Under the pieces are notes generated by a model, which saw only the letters and a list, made by a program, of their open reading frames with translations, was not told where the DNA came from and did no database searches. Positions 29,422 through 39,047 of a DNA stretch of 64,000 nt are shown here, one piece after another. This DNA is from Mycolicibacterium neoaurum VKM Ac-1815D (GTDB lineage: Bacteria; Actinomycetota; Actinomycetes; Mycobacteriales; Mycobacteriaceae), in assembly GCF_000317305.3 (NCBI RefSeq), contig NC_023036.2:2356001-2420000 (forward strand), written 5' to 3'. Made by a program: the position numbers and the translations under genes. Position 1 is the first letter of the stretch. Every line of letters starts with the position of its first letter.

Positions 29422-30172
29422 GAATCCGGTCCTGGGCCTGACGACCTATCTGCAGCAGGCCCAGACCGGTGTCTGGGATGTGCAGGCCAGCTTCCTGCCC
29501 GCCATCTATCTGCAGGGGGTGAACCTGGCAGGCGGCGCAGCTGTACTGCTACCGCCCCAGCAGCCCGACGTCGCAGACCGGGTGCTCGACGGGCTCGACG
29601 GGCTGATCATCACCGGTGGCCGTGATGTCGATCCCGCGGCCTACGGTCAGGGCAGGCACCAGCTGACCGATGAGCCCGCCGGTGATCGCGATGCCTGGGA
29701 GTTCGCCCTCGTCGAGCGGGCGTTGGCGCGTCGACTTCCGGTGCTCGGGATCTGCCGCGGTGCACAGGTTCTCAACGTCGTGCTCGGTGGCACACTGCAC
29801 CAGCATCTGCCCGATGTGCTCGGGCACAGCCGCCACCAACTCGGCAACGCGGTGTTCACCACCTCCGCGGTGGTGACGGTGCCCGGCACCCGGCTTGCCG
29901 CGCTGATCGGTGAGAACACCGATGCCCAGTGCTATCACCACCAGGGCATCGACCGGCTCGGACGCGGGCTCATCGTCAGCGCGCTCGACGGTGCCGACCG
30001 CACCATCGAGGCCGTGGAACTCGACCCCGGTGCCCACCCGGACCAGTTCGCGATCGCCGTGCAATGGCATCCCGAGGAGCGTCTGGACGATCTGCGGCTG
30101 TTCGCCGCCGTCGTCGCCGCCGCCCGGGAGTACGCGCACACCAGACATCCATCGACAGAAAGCGTTTCATGA
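29402..30172 (+). CDS. Class I glutamine amidotransferase-like gamma-glutamyl hydrolase (peptidase C26, PuuD-like)
   Basis: 256 residues from GTG 29402, 20-nt overlap with the ligase gene and preceded by GGGAGAGAG. Hydrolyses gamma-glutamyl amides such as gamma-glutamyl-GABA. GLIITGGRDVDPAAYG near residues 60-75 is the C26 signature, the nucleophile Cys is in VLGICRGAQVLN, and His/Glu lie in AVQWHPEE. Matches Rv2859c by order. Its stop overlaps the next ATG (ATGA), so translation is coupled. Confidence 0.88.
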   Translation: MVLNGSENPVLGLTTYLQQAQTGVWDVQASFLPAIYLQGVNLAGGAAVLLPPQQPDVADRVLDGLDGLIITGGRDVDPAAYGQGRHQLTDEPAGDRDAWEFALVERALARRLPVLGICRGAQVLNVVLGGTLHQHLPDVLGHSRHQLGNAVFTTSAVVTVPGTRLAALIGENTDAQCYHHQGIDRLGRGLIVSALDGADRTIEAVELDPGAHPDQFAIAVQWHPEERLDDLRLFAAVVAAAREYAHTRHPSTESVS

Positions 30173-31536
30173 CCAGCTGTGACGTCATCAACCCGGCGAC
30201 CGAGCAACTGCTGCGCCGGGTCGAATTACTCGACGTCGCCGCCGTCGACGATGCGGTGGCCCGTGCCGTCGTCGCGCAACGGAAGTGGGCCCGGCTCGCA
30301 CCCGCGGAGCGGGCGGCCGCATTGCGTGCCTTCGCTGCGGCCGTCGATACCCACATCGGCGAGCTCGCCGCCCTGGAGGTGGCCAACTCCGGGCACCCGA
30401 TCGGGCAGGCCGAATGGGAGGCCGGTCATGTCCGCGATGTGCTGAACTTCTATGCGGCCAGCCCGGAACGCCTGTCCGGCAAGCAGATCCCGGTCGCCGG
30501 TGGCATCGACGTGACGTTCAACGAACCGCTCGGAGTGGTGGGGATCATCACCCCGTGGAACTTCCCGATGACCATCGCGTCCTGGGGATTCGCACCCGCG
30601 CTGGCCGCAGGCAATGCCGTGCTGGTCAAACCCGCCGAGTGGACCCCGCTGACCACGCTGCGGCTGGCCGAGCTGGCCGTCACCGCGGGCCTGGACCCCG
30701 ACCTGTTTCAGGTGCTGCCCGGCGCCGGCCCGGTGGTCGGGGAGCGGTTCGTCACCCACGAACACGTTCGCAAGGTCGTCTTCACCGGATCCACCGCGGT
30801 GGGCACCCGGGTGATGGCCGGGGCCGCCGCGCACGTCAAGCGGGTGACCCTGGAACTGGGCGGCAAGAGCGCCAACATCATCTTCGACGACTGCGATCTG
30901 GAACGAGCGGCGGCGACCGCGCCCTACGGCGTGTTCGACAACGCCGGACAGGATTGCTGCGCACGTAGCCGGATCCTGGTGCAACGCAATGTCTACGAGC
31001 GATTCATGGAACTCCTCGAGCCCGCCGTGGCCGCGGTCAAGGTGGGTGACCCGACATCGCCGGAGACCGAGATGGGGCCGCTGGTATCGCGCAGGCATTG
31101 GGAGTCGGTGCACAGCTACGTGCCCGACGACGCGCCGATCGCGTTCCGCGGATCGGCGCCCGAGGGCCCCGGGTTCTGGTTCCCGCCGACCGTCCTGACC
31201 CCGCGGCGCACCGACCGCACCGTCACCGAGGAGATCTTCGGACCCGTCGTCACGGTGCTGCCGTTCGACGACGAGGCCGATGCCATCGCGCTGGCCAACG
31301 ACACCGAATACGGTCTGTCCGGTTCGATCTGGACCGACAACCTGTCGCGGGCGCTACGGGTGTCCCGCGCCGTCGAGGCGGGCAACCTGAGCGTCAACTC
31401 GCATTCCTCGGTCCGCTACACCACCCCCTTCGGTGGCTTCAAGCAATCCGGTCTCGGCCGGGAGCTCGGTCCGGACGCGCCGCTGTCCTTCACCGAGACC
31501 AAGAACGTATTCATCGCCGTCGGCGAAGCCCAGTAG
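30169..31536 (+). CDS. aldC: NAD(P)-dependent aldehyde dehydrogenase (AldC-like)
   Basis: 455 residues. Oxidises an aldehyde, here probably the gamma-glutamylated aminoaldehyde, to the acid. Landmarks: ITPWNFPMT (Asn of the oxyanion hole), VLVKPAEWTPL, FTGSTAVG cofactor loop, LELGGKSANI with the general-base Glu, and the catalytic Cys in NAGQDCCARSR (CC, as in a subset of the family). The end PFGGFKQSGLGRE is typical. Position matches aldC (Rv2858c). Confidence 0.92.
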   Translation: MTSCDVINPATEQLLRRVELLDVAAVDDAVARAVVAQRKWARLAPAERAAALRAFAAAVDTHIGELAALEVANSGHPIGQAEWEAGHVRDVLNFYAASPERLSGKQIPVAGGIDVTFNEPLGVVGIITPWNFPMTIASWGFAPALAAGNAVLVKPAEWTPLTTLRLAELAVTAGLDPDLFQVLPGAGPVVGERFVTHEHVRKVVFTGSTAVGTRVMAGAAAHVKRVTLELGGKSANIIFDDCDLERAAATAPYGVFDNAGQDCCARSRILVQRNVYERFMELLEPAVAAVKVGDPTSPETEMGPLVSRRHWESVHSYVPDDAPIAFRGSAPEGPGFWFPPTVLTPRRTDRTVTEEIFGPVVTVLPFDDEADAIALANDTEYGLSGSIWTDNLSRALRVSRAVEAGNLSVNSHSSVRYTTPFGGFKQSGLGRELGPDAPLSFTETKNVFIAVGEAQ

Positions 31537-31547
31537 AGGAGAGGCAA

Positions 31548-32321
31548 GTGGATCTGACCCAGCGACTCAAGGACAAGGTCGCCGTCATCACCGGTGGTGC
31601 CAGCGGGATCGGCCTGGCCGCCGCGAAGCGCATGCAGGCCGAGGGCGCCATCGTGGTCATCGGTGATGTCGACCCGGCCACCGGCCAGTCGGTCGCCAAC
31701 GATCTCAACGTGACCTTCGTCCAGGTCGACGTCTCCGACCCGGTCGCGGTGGACAACCTGTTCGACACCGCCTTCGAGGTACACGGCGGGGTGGACATCG
31801 CCTTCAACAACGCAGGAATCAGCCCGCCCGAGGACGACCTGATCGAGAACACCAGCCTGGATGCCTGGCAACGGGTGCAGGACATCAACCTCAAATCGGT
31901 CTTCCTCTGCTCCAAAGCCGCACTGCGGCACATGGTTCCCGCGCAGCGCGGGTCGATCATCAACACCGCGTCGTTCGTCGCGGTGATGGGTTCGGCGACC
32001 TCGCAGATCTCCTACACCGCCTCCAAGGGGGGCGTACTGGCCATGTCGCGAGAGCTCGGTGTGCAATTCGCGCGCCAGGGTATCCGGGTCAATGCGTTGT
32101 GCCCCGGACCGGTGAACACCCCGCTGCTCAAGGAGCTGTTCGCCAAGGATCCCGAACGCGCGGCCCGCAGGCTGGTGCACGTGCCGGTCGGCCGGTTCGC
32201 CGAACCCGAGGAGCTCGCCGCCGCGGTGGCCTTCCTGGCCAGCGATGACGCCTCGTTCATCACCGGCTCGTCGTTCCTCGTCGACGGCGGCATCAGCTCG
32301 GCCTATGTGACACCGCTGTAG
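31548..32321 (+). CDS. Short-chain dehydrogenase/reductase
   Basis: 257 residues from GTG 31548 behind GAGGAGAGG. Classical SDR: NAD-binding TGGASGIG, an Asp after beta-2 in IGDVDPA suggesting NAD rather than NADP preference, NNAGI, and the catalytic Ser-Tyr-Lys with SYTASKGG. C-terminal SSFLVDGG is typical. Rv2857c-like by order. The substrate is unknown; in this cluster it may reduce or oxidise an amine-derived hydroxy compound. Confidence 0.9.
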   Translation: MDLTQRLKDKVAVITGGASGIGLAAAKRMQAEGAIVVIGDVDPATGQSVANDLNVTFVQVDVSDPVAVDNLFDTAFEVHGGVDIAFNNAGISPPEDDLIENTSLDAWQRVQDINLKSVFLCSKAALRHMVPAQRGSIINTASFVAVMGSATSQISYTASKGGVLAMSRELGVQFARQGIRVNALCPGPVNTPLLKELFAKDPERAARRLVHVPVGRFAEPEELAAAVAFLASDDASFITGSSFLVDGGISSAYVTPL

Positions 32322-32333
32322 GGGGAGGTTCCG

Positions 32334-33062
32334 TTGTCGGTGGTACCGGATCCGCAGCCGGCCAGCGATGCTTTGCTGCGTCCGGTCCGGCTCGGCAACG
32401 CGTTCGAGGACACCGTGGGCAGGTTGCTGCAGATGATCCGGCTCGGTGTGTTGGCCCCCGGTGACTCGCTGCCGCCGGAACGGGAGCTCGCCGCCCGGCT
32501 CGGCGTCAGCCGGGACACCGTGCGCGAGGCCATCAAATCGCTGGCCGACACCGGGTATCTGGTCTCCAAACGCGGCCGCTACGGTGGCACGTTCCTGGCC
32601 GACGCGCTGCCCGAGACCGCGCAGCCGCCGGACGGTGACGTGGTCACCCGTGATGTCCTCGATGACGTGCTGCGGCTGCGCGAGATCCTGGAAGTGGGGG
32701 CGGCGCGGATGGCGGCCACCCGCACCCTGACCGAGGCCGAAGCAGCCGAATTGCGCTCGCGTTGCGAGGATGTGCGCGGTGCCGCCGCCGAGGACTACCG
32801 GCGCCTGGACTCGCGGCTGCATCTGGCGATCGCCGAGGCCGCCGGTTCGGTCTCGCTGGTGCCGCTGGTCGCCGAGAACCGGATGCGGATCAACGCATTA
32901 CTCGACCAGATCCCGCTGCTGGGCCGCAACATCTCACATTCCGACGAACAGCACGATGCCATCGTCGAGGCCATCCTGGCCGGGGACGCGAACGCGGCCG
33001 CCGACGCCATGTGTGCGCATCTGGCCGGCTCTGCGGCGCTGCTGCACGGCTTCCTGGACTGA
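32334..33062 (+). CDS. GntR-family regulator, FadR (FCD) subfamily
   Basis: 242 residues, TTG start at 32334 behind GGGGGAGG. N-terminal winged helix: GDSLPPERELAARLGVSRDTVREAIKSL region at residues ~42-69. The C-terminal all-helical FCD ligand domain has the metal/ligand-binding pattern DSRLHLAIAEAAG and DEQHDAIVEAI with His residues. As the last gene of the amine cluster, it likely senses a carboxylate intermediate and controls the operon; inference. Confidence 0.88.
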   Translation: MSVVPDPQPASDALLRPVRLGNAFEDTVGRLLQMIRLGVLAPGDSLPPERELAARLGVSRDTVREAIKSLADTGYLVSKRGRYGGTFLADALPETAQPPDGDVVTRDVLDDVLRLREILEVGAARMAATRTLTEAEAAELRSRCEDVRGAAAEDYRRLDSRLHLAIAEAAGSVSLVPLVAENRMRINALLDQIPLLGRNISHSDEQHDAIVEAILAGDANAAADAMCAHLAGSAALLHGFLD

Positions 33063-33104
33063 GCGCCGCGACGACCACCGCGGTCGACGACTAGATTGCC
33101 AGTC

Positions 33105-33425
33105 ATGGAGGACGCGTCGGCGGTGGGAAAGGCGTCATCGGCGCTGAACGATGTCGACACCGGTGAATGGGCCCGGCGCTTCGATCTGCTCTCCGATCCA
33201 CACCGCCTGGAGATCTTGCTGAGCTTGCACCGCGTGCCCGGTATCTGCGTCGGTGACCTTGCCGCCGCCCTGAACCGTTCCGAAAATGCCGTCTCACAAG
33301 CGCTTCGGGTGCTACGTGGGCAAGGCTGGGTGGACAGCGAACGGATCGGCCGGACGGTGAGTTACCGGCTCGACGACGAGATCGTGCACGATCTGCTGCA
33401 CTGGATCGGCGCCGGGCACAGCTGA
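33105..33425 (+). CDS. ArsR/SmtB-family metal-responsive repressor
   Basis: 106 residues. Winged helix with LLSDPHRLEILLSLHRV, then the recognition helix RSENAVSQALRVLRGQGWV. The C-terminal helix holds D90, D91, H95, H99 and H105, spaced like the alpha-5 nickel/cobalt site of NmtR. The gene directly precedes a nickel/cobalt permease, so this is probably its Ni/Co sensor. The single Cys in GICVGDL is not the CVC pair of arsenic sensors. ATG 33105 is preferred to TTG 33096. Confidence 0.82.
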   Translation: MEDASAVGKASSALNDVDTGEWARRFDLLSDPHRLEILLSLHRVPGICVGDLAAALNRSENAVSQALRVLRGQGWVDSERIGRTVSYRLDDEIVHDLLHWIGAGHS

Positions 33426-33445
33426 GTCGAGCGCGGGGAGCGGGC

Positions 33446-33483
33446 CCGACATCTTTTCGCTTGGACAGATGTTGGAGTGTCGG
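33446..33483 (+). promoter_or_regulatory. Candidate ArsR operator upstream of nicT
   Basis: Nested inverted repeats: CCGACA (33446-33451) with TGTCGG (33478-33483), and ACATCT (33449-33454) with AGATGT (33467-33472). They end 14 nt before the permease ATG, between repressor gene and transporter. Confidence 0.45.
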
Positions 33484-33497
33484 CTTAGGCTCGGTCG

Positions 33498-34586
33498 ATG
33501 AACATCCCCGCTCCGTGGTCGAGCAAGGTCTCCTTCGACCGAACCGACCGGATGACGATCGCCGCGATGGCCGCCGTCGTGATCTCGCTACACGCCTTCG
33601 GGTGGGGAGTCTTGGTGCTGGCCGTTGCCCCCCAACACATCACGCTCGGGTCGGCGGGGGTCTTCGGCGTCGGCCTCGGGGTCACCGCCTACCTGCTCGG
33701 CGTGCGGCACGCGTTCGATGCCGACCATATCGCGGTCATCGACAACACCACCCGCAAGCTGGTCGGTGAGGGCAAGCGATCGATGTCGACAGGCTTCTGG
33801 TTCTCGCTCGGACATTCCAGCGTCGTCTTCGGCTTGGCGCTGCTGCTCGCTCTCGGGGTGCGGGCGCTGGCCGGCCCCGTGCAGGATGAGAGCTCGTCGA
33901 TGCTGCAGACCCTCGGACTCATCGGTTCGGTGGTCGCAGGGACGTTCCTCATCCTGATCGGGGTGACCAACCTGTTTGCCGTCGTGGGTATCGCCAAGGT
34001 GTTGCGCGACATGCGCTCCGGTGACTTCGACGAGGCCGAGCTCGAGCGGCAATTGAACAATCGTGGTTTCCTGGCGCGGCTTCTGGGCAGGGTGATGAGG
34101 CGGGTCAGCAAGCCGTGGCACCTCTATCCCGTCGGACTGCTGATGGGTCTCGGTTTCGACACCGCCACACAGGTCGCGCTGCTGGTGTTGGCGGCGGGCA
34201 CCGCGGCCTTCACACTGCCGTGGTACGCGATCATGGTGCTGCCGGTCCTGTTCGCGGCCGGGATGAGCCTTTTCGACGCGCTCGACGGAATCTTCATGTC
34301 CCGCGCATACGGTTGGGCGTTCCTGCATCCGATCCGCAAGGTGTACTACAACCTGACCGTGACGGTGCTCTCGGTGTTCGTCGCACTCGCCGTGGGCGTC
34401 ATCGTGTTGGCCGGATTGGTCACCGATCGCTTCGGCCTGGAGGACGGCGTGCTGGCCGCGATCGGTTCGGCCGATCTCGAATTCGTCGGTTTCATGATCG
34501 TCGGAATGTTCGTCGGGACCTGGCTGATCGCGTTGGCGTACTGGCGTCTCGGGCGGGTCGAGCAGCGCTGGAGCGGCAGCGTCTGA
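33498..34586 (+). CDS. nicT: NiCoT-family nickel/cobalt permease
   Basis: 362 residues, about eight transmembrane helices. The family signature RHAFDADHIAVIDN (HX4DH in the second helix) binds the metal ion, with GFWFSLGHSSVV and GFDTATQ signatures further on. Imports Ni or Co; cobalt could feed the cobalamin genes downstream, and nickel could serve urease or hydrogenase. Matches Rv2856 (nicT). Likely repressed by the ArsR protein encoded just upstream. Confidence 0.93.
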   Translation: MNIPAPWSSKVSFDRTDRMTIAAMAAVVISLHAFGWGVLVLAVAPQHITLGSAGVFGVGLGVTAYLLGVRHAFDADHIAVIDNTTRKLVGEGKRSMSTGFWFSLGHSSVVFGLALLLALGVRALAGPVQDESSSMLQTLGLIGSVVAGTFLILIGVTNLFAVVGIAKVLRDMRSGDFDEAELERQLNNRGFLARLLGRVMRRVSKPWHLYPVGLLMGLGFDTATQVALLVLAAGTAAFTLPWYAIMVLPVLFAAGMSLFDALDGIFMSRAYGWAFLHPIRKVYYNLTVTVLSVFVALAVGVIVLAGLVTDRFGLEDGVLAAIGSADLEFVGFMIVGMFVGTWLIALAYWRLGRVEQRWSGSV

Positions 34587-34591
34587 TCTCG

Positions 34592-35983
34592 CTAGACCAG
34601 ACCCAGCAGCGCGTTCTCGATGACCTCGGGCAGCGCGGGATGGATCCAATACTGCCCGGTGGCAACCTCTTTGGCTGTCTGGCCGAAACTGATCGCCTGG
34701 ATCAGCGGCTGGATGATCGACGATGCCTGATACCCCATGATGTGCGCGCCGAGCAGCTTGCCGGTCGCCCGGTCGCCGATGAGCTTGGCGATCCCGGTGG
34801 TGTCCTCCATGGCCCAGCCGTAGGCGGTGTCGCCGTAGCTCTGCACCTTGACGATGACATCGTGTCCGGCGTCGCGGGCCTGCGCCTCGGTGAGTCCGAC
34901 GGTGGCCAGTTGGGGATCGGTGAACACCGCCGAGGGCACATACCGGTGATCACTGGCGACCATCGCTGCGGTGTCGTCCCAATCCTGCAGCAGGTTGTGC
35001 CGCACCACCCGCATCTCGTGATTGGCCACGTGCTTGAGCTGATAATCCGAGGACACGTCGCCCAGTGCCCACACCCCGCGCGCGCTGGTGCGCTGGAACT
35101 CGTCGACGGCGACCATGCCGTCGGAGACGTCGACGCCGGCCAGTTCGGCATCCAGCTGATCACCGTTGGGCCGGCGACCGGTGGCCACCAGCAGCATGTC
35201 GGCGGCCAGTTCGGTGCCGTCGTCGAGTTCGAGGACGACACCGTCGCCGTCCTGCGGGCGTGAGCCGACGACGTTGACATGCGTGCGCAGATCCCACTTC
35301 TGGGCGGCCAGGTCGGTGAAACGGTGGCACAGCGTCTCGTCGCAATGGGTCAGCAGACCAGGTCCGCGCACCACGATGGTGATCCGCACACCGAGCGAGG
35401 AGAACACGTGCGCGAACTCGGCGGCGACGAAACCGCCGCCGACGATCACCATGTGCTCGGGTAGTTCGCTGATGCGCATGATGTCGTCGCTGGTGTAGTA
35501 CCGCACCCCGCATTCGGTGATGGCCGGTGGGATCACCGCGCGTGCGCCCGCGGCGATCACCACCTGATCGGAGCTGAACTGCGCACCATCCTCTGTGCGC
35601 AGTGTGTAACGACCGTCGGACACCCCGCTGAATCTGGTGTGACTGCCGTAGACGTCGATATTGGGCAGGCTGCGCTTGTATGCCTCACCGCCGCTGGCGA
35701 TCGGGTCGATCCGGCCGAAGACCCGCGAGACGATATCGGGCCAGCGGATCTTGTCGATATGGGCGTCCACGCCGTATTGCGCGCTCTGGCGCACCGTGTG
35801 GGCGACCTCCGCGGCGTAGACGAACATCTTGGTCGGAATGCAGCCGACGTTGAGGCAGGTGCCGCCGAAGGTGCCCTGCTCGCAGATGGCGATGCGCATG
35901 TCCGCATAGCGGGGGTCGACGTTCGGGTCGGGAATGCTGTTACCCGAACCGGTGCCGATGATCGTCAGGTCGTAATGCTGCAT
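34592..35983 (-). CDS. mtr: Mycothione reductase
   Basis: 463 residues. NADPH-dependent flavoenzyme that reduces mycothiol disulfide, the actinobacterial counterpart of glutathione reductase. FAD motif IIGTGSGN at the N-terminus, redox pair C43 and C48 in GGTCLNVGC, NADPH motif VIVGGGFVAAEFAH, and the C-terminal dimer-interface His in WIHPALPE. Diagnostic of actinobacteria. Stops converge with nicT 5 nt apart. A hydrolase gene lies 9 nt upstream on the same strand. Confidence 0.95.
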   Translation of the reverse strand: MQHYDLTIIGTGSGNSIPDPNVDPRYADMRIAICEQGTFGGTCLNVGCIPTKMFVYAAEVAHTVRQSAQYGVDAHIDKIRWPDIVSRVFGRIDPIASGGEAYKRSLPNIDVYGSHTRFSGVSDGRYTLRTEDGAQFSSDQVVIAAGARAVIPPAITECGVRYYTSDDIMRISELPEHMVIVGGGFVAAEFAHVFSSLGVRITIVVRGPGLLTHCDETLCHRFTDLAAQKWDLRTHVNVVGSRPQDGDGVVLELDDGTELAADMLLVATGRRPNGDQLDAELAGVDVSDGMVAVDEFQRTSARGVWALGDVSSDYQLKHVANHEMRVVRHNLLQDWDDTAAMVASDHRYVPSAVFTDPQLATVGLTEAQARDAGHDVIVKVQSYGDTAYGWAMEDTTGIAKLIGDRATGKLLGAHIMGYQASSIIQPLIQAISFGQTAKEVATGQYWIHPALPEVIENALLGLV

Positions 35984-35992
35984 GTGAGTGTC

Positions 35993-36994
35993 CTATCCGG
36001 CATCAGGCGCGGTCGATGTGGTCCCGCTCGTCAGATACCAGTCCAGCCAGGTATCGAGTTCGCGGTAGGCCGCAGCCCGCGGTTCGGGCAGCGAGAGGAA
36101 TACGTCGTGTTTGGCGTCGGTGATCGGCACGACCGTGAGCCGGTTGCCGATACAGCCTGCCCAGCGCGCGATCTGGTCGACGTCGAGGACCGCGTCGCCG
36201 CGCTGGATCAGATCCGGGTCGGAGACCTCGGCGACGCTGTGGTCGGAGCGCAGGATCAGACTGGGCACACCGATATCGAGGCCCCGGTGTAACCGTTTCT
36301 GGCCCCGCCGGATTGCGTTGATCCATCCGAAGGTGATGGGGAATCCGCCGACGGGCTTCCAGTCCAGGTTGTAGTCGAACTCGCCGGCGAAGTCACGGTG
36401 CAGGGTGGTGCCGTAGCCGCCGACTCCCGGCTTGCGGACCACCGTCATCTTGCGGACCCGGGCCAGCGCCATCAGCGCCGCCGAGGTGGGTGGGGTGCGC
36501 AGGACCGCCGGGCCGTGCAGGTCGAGGAAGGGGCTGTTGAGCACCAGCCCGGTGATCGGGCCGGTGTCGTCGCGCCGGCGCAGCCGATCCAGCCACAGCG
36601 AGAGGATCAGTCCACCGGCCGAATGTCCATACATCAGCACCTGCTCGGCATCGACCGCCGTCAGCGCCGCCTGCAGCGCCGAATCGTAATGGGCCAGGTC
36701 GGAGGTGAAATGCGGGGTTTGGCCGGCGCGCCGCGACCGCCCGCACTTGGGTAGATCCATGGCATACACGGCGAATCCGCGCCCGGCCAGGTGGTCGGCC
36801 AGCGCGGTATGGAAGAAGTAGTCGGTGTAACCGTGCACCACCAGCACCGCACGGGTGGCGCGCGGCTGCGGTCGGCCGCGCGATACCAGTGTCGCCACCA
36901 GCTCGCCCTCGCCGTCGGGGTCGGCACCGAGAGGCAACTGCTGCTGCCAATAGCCTGGCAAGACGTCGGGCTCCCAGCCGGTCACGTCTGCCAC
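35993..36994 (-). CDS. Alpha/beta hydrolase (monoacylglycerol lipase-like, Rv2854-type)
   Basis: 333 residues from GTG 36994. A serine hydrolase of the lysophospholipase/monoacylglycerol lipase type: oxyanion motif [12 protein letters not shown], nucleophile elbow [13 protein letters not shown], acid region [11 protein letters not shown] and C-terminal His in [11 protein letters not shown]. No signal peptide. Co-transcribed with mtr by spacing. The open frame extends far upstream through mqo, but that is an antisense artefact. Confidence 0.85.
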   Translation of the reverse strand: MADVTGWEPDVLPGYWQQQLPLGADPDGEGELVATLVSRGRPQPRATRAVLVVHGYTDYFFHTALADHLAGRGFAVYAMDLPKCGRSRRAGQTPHFTSDLAHYDSALQAALTAVDAEQVLMYGHSAGGLILSLWLDRLRRRDDTGPITGLVLNSPFLDLHGPAVLRTPPTSAALMALARVRKMTVVRKPGVGGYGTTLHRDFAGEFDYNLDWKPVGGFPITFGWINAIRRGQKRLHRGLDIGVPSLILRSDHSVAEVSDPDLIQRGDAVLDVDQIARWAGCIGNRLTVVPITDAKHDVFLSLPEPRAAAYRELDTWLDWYLTSGTTSTAPDAG

Positions 36995-37075
36995 TCTAGT
37001 GACCGGTACGGCCCGAGGGTCGGCGTGGCCGGGGCGAGCGAGGCCACCGAGCCCGACGACGATAACCTTGTGGTC

Positions 37076-38569
37076 GTGTCTGACTCGAAGACCGTGAAGA
37101 CGGACGTGGTACTCGTCGGTGCCGGCATCATGAGCGCCACCCTGAGTGCTCTGCTGCGCCTGCTCGAACCGAACTGGTCGATCACCTTGGTCGAGCGCCT
37201 CGACGGTGCGGCCGCCGAGAGCAGTGACCCGTGGAACAACGCGGGCACCGGCCACTCGGCGCTCTGTGAGCTGAACTACACGCCGCAGAATTCCGACGGT
37301 ACCGTCGACATCGCCAAGGCGGTCAACGTCAACGAGCAGTTCCAGGTCTCGCGCCAGTTCTGGACCTACGCCGTCGAGAACGGCGTGCTGCCCGACGTGC
37401 GCAACTTCTTGAACCCGATCCCACACGTCAGCTTCGTCGAGGGCGCCGACAACGTCGCCTACCTGCGCGCCCGGTACGAGGCGTTGGTGTCCAACCCGCT
37501 GTTCTCGGCCATGGAGTACATCGACGACACCGACGAGTTCACCCGTCGGCTGCCCTTCATGGCCGCCAAGCGGACGTTCGCCGAGCCGGTCGCCCTGAAC
37601 TGGACGCAATCCGGCACCGATGTCGATTTCGGCTCGCTGTCGCGCCAGCTGATCGGTTACACCGCAAGCCAGGGCATGACCACGCTCTTCGGCCACGACG
37701 TGCGCGATCTGTCCAAGGATTCCGACGGCGGTTGGACGGTCAAGGTGATCAATCGGCGCACCCGGGCCAAGCACAAGATCAAGGCGAAGTTCGTGTTCGT
37801 CGGCGCGGGCGGCGGTGCGCTTCCGCTGCTGCAGAAGGCGGGCATCCCCGAGGCCAAGGGATTCGGCGGCTTCCCCGTCGGCGGTCAGTGGCTGCGGTCG
37901 GCCAATCCCGATCTCACGGCCGGACACCAGGCCAAGGTCTACGGCGCGCCGCCGCTGGGCGCCCCGCCGATGTCGGTGCCCCACCTGGACACCCGGGTGA
38001 TCAACGGCAAGTCCTACCTGCTGTTCGGGCCGTTCGCCGGGTGGTCGCCGAAGTTTCTCAAGCAGGGCAAGGTCACCGACCTGCCACTCTCGGTGAAACC
38101 CAACAACCTCGCCTCGATGGTGGGTGTCGGACTCACCGAGATGAGCCTGCTGAAGTACCTGATCGGCCAGCTGTTGCTCAGCGAGGCCGATCGGGTCGAC
38201 GCGCTGCGTGAATTCGCACCCAACGCAGTCGATTCGGATTGGGAGCTGGACATCGCCGGTCAGCGTGTGCAGGTGATCCGGCGCAAGGGTGCCGGTGGTG
38301 TGCTGGAATTCGGCACCACCGTGCTCACCGCCGCCGACGGCAGCATCGCCGGTCTGCTCGGTGCGTCCCCCGGCGCGTCGACCGCGGTGCCGGCCATGCT
38401 CGAGGTGATGGAGCGCTGCTTCGCCGACCGATACCCGACCTGGCTGCCCAAGCTCAAGGAGATGGTGCCCTCGCTGGGGACCAAGCTCTCCGGTGAGCCC
38501 GCACTGTTCCGCGAGATCTGGGATCACGGCACCAAGGTGCTCAAACTCGATGCACCAGCGCCCGTATGA
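37076..38569 (+). CDS. mqo: Malate:quinone oxidoreductase
   Basis: 497 residues from GTG 37076. FAD-dependent peripheral membrane enzyme that oxidises malate to oxaloacetate and passes electrons to menaquinone. The N-terminal Rossmann motif is [13 protein letters not shown], followed by [17 protein letters not shown], a signature of the family; [11 protein letters not shown] and [14 protein letters not shown] come later. Divergent from the hydrolase with an 81-nt gap; M. tuberculosis has PE_PGRS48 here. Confidence 0.95.
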   Translation: MSDSKTVKTDVVLVGAGIMSATLSALLRLLEPNWSITLVERLDGAAAESSDPWNNAGTGHSALCELNYTPQNSDGTVDIAKAVNVNEQFQVSRQFWTYAVENGVLPDVRNFLNPIPHVSFVEGADNVAYLRARYEALVSNPLFSAMEYIDDTDEFTRRLPFMAAKRTFAEPVALNWTQSGTDVDFGSLSRQLIGYTASQGMTTLFGHDVRDLSKDSDGGWTVKVINRRTRAKHKIKAKFVFVGAGGGALPLLQKAGIPEAKGFGGFPVGGQWLRSANPDLTAGHQAKVYGAPPLGAPPMSVPHLDTRVINGKSYLLFGPFAGWSPKFLKQGKVTDLPLSVKPNNLASMVGVGLTEMSLLKYLIGQLLLSEADRVDALREFAPNAVDSDWELDIAGQRVQVIRRKGAGGVLEFGTTVLTAADGSIAGLLGASPGASTAVPAMLEVMERCFADRYPTWLPKLKEMVPSLGTKLSGEPALFREIWDHGTKVLKLDAPAPV

Positions 38570-38582
38570 CGGTGACCCCACC

Positions 38583-39047
38583 ATGACCGTCGCGCTGCGC
38601 CGCAACTGGGCCAAGGATCTCGACGCCGCCACCCTCTACGAACTGCTCAAGCTGCGTGTCGAGGTCTTCGTCGTCGAACAGGCCTGTCCCTACCCGGAAC
38701 TCGACGGTCGCGACCTGCTTGCCGAGACCCGGCACTTCTGGTTGGAAGGTGAAGACGGACAGGTGATTTCGACGCTGCGATTGATGGAGGAGCACCCCGG
38801 CGGGGAGAAGGTCTTCCGCATCGGCCGGGTGTGCACCAAACGGACCGACCGAGGCCGCGGGCACACCTCCCGGCTGATGCAGGCCGCGCTCGCCGAGGTG
38901 GGAACCTATGCGTGCCGGATCGACGCGCAGACCTACCTGCAGGATATGTACGCCGCGCACGGGTTCATCCGTGAGGGTGAGGAATTCATCGAGGACGGCA
39001 TTCCGCACATCGCGATGGTGCGCCCCGCGTCGGGCGGTGCCTCGTGA
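38583..39047 (+). CDS. ElaA-like GNAT acetyltransferase
   Basis: 154 residues. ElaA family: [27 protein letters not shown] at residues ~17-43 is the defining N-terminal block, then [22 protein letters not shown] is the acetyl-CoA loop (RGRGHT), and MYAAHGF closes the fold. Substrate unknown. ATG 38583 starts 13 nt after the mqo stop, and the stop overlaps the chelatase GTG (GTGA), so it is the first part of a mqo-GNAT-chelatase-cob operon. Confidence 0.87.
   Translation: MTVALRRNWAKDLDAATLYELLKLRVEVFVVEQACPYPELDGRDLLAETRHFWLEGEDGQVISTLRLMEEHPGGEKVFRIGRVCTKRTDRGRGHTSRLMQAALAEVGTYACRIDAQTYLQDMYAAHGFIREGEEFIEDGIPHIAMVRPASGGAS

Noticed and set aside
36995..38632. Long minus-strand frame continuing the hydrolase across mqo
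   Set aside because: It is antisense to a well-supported mqo with all family motifs; high GC produces long spurious frames on the opposite strand.
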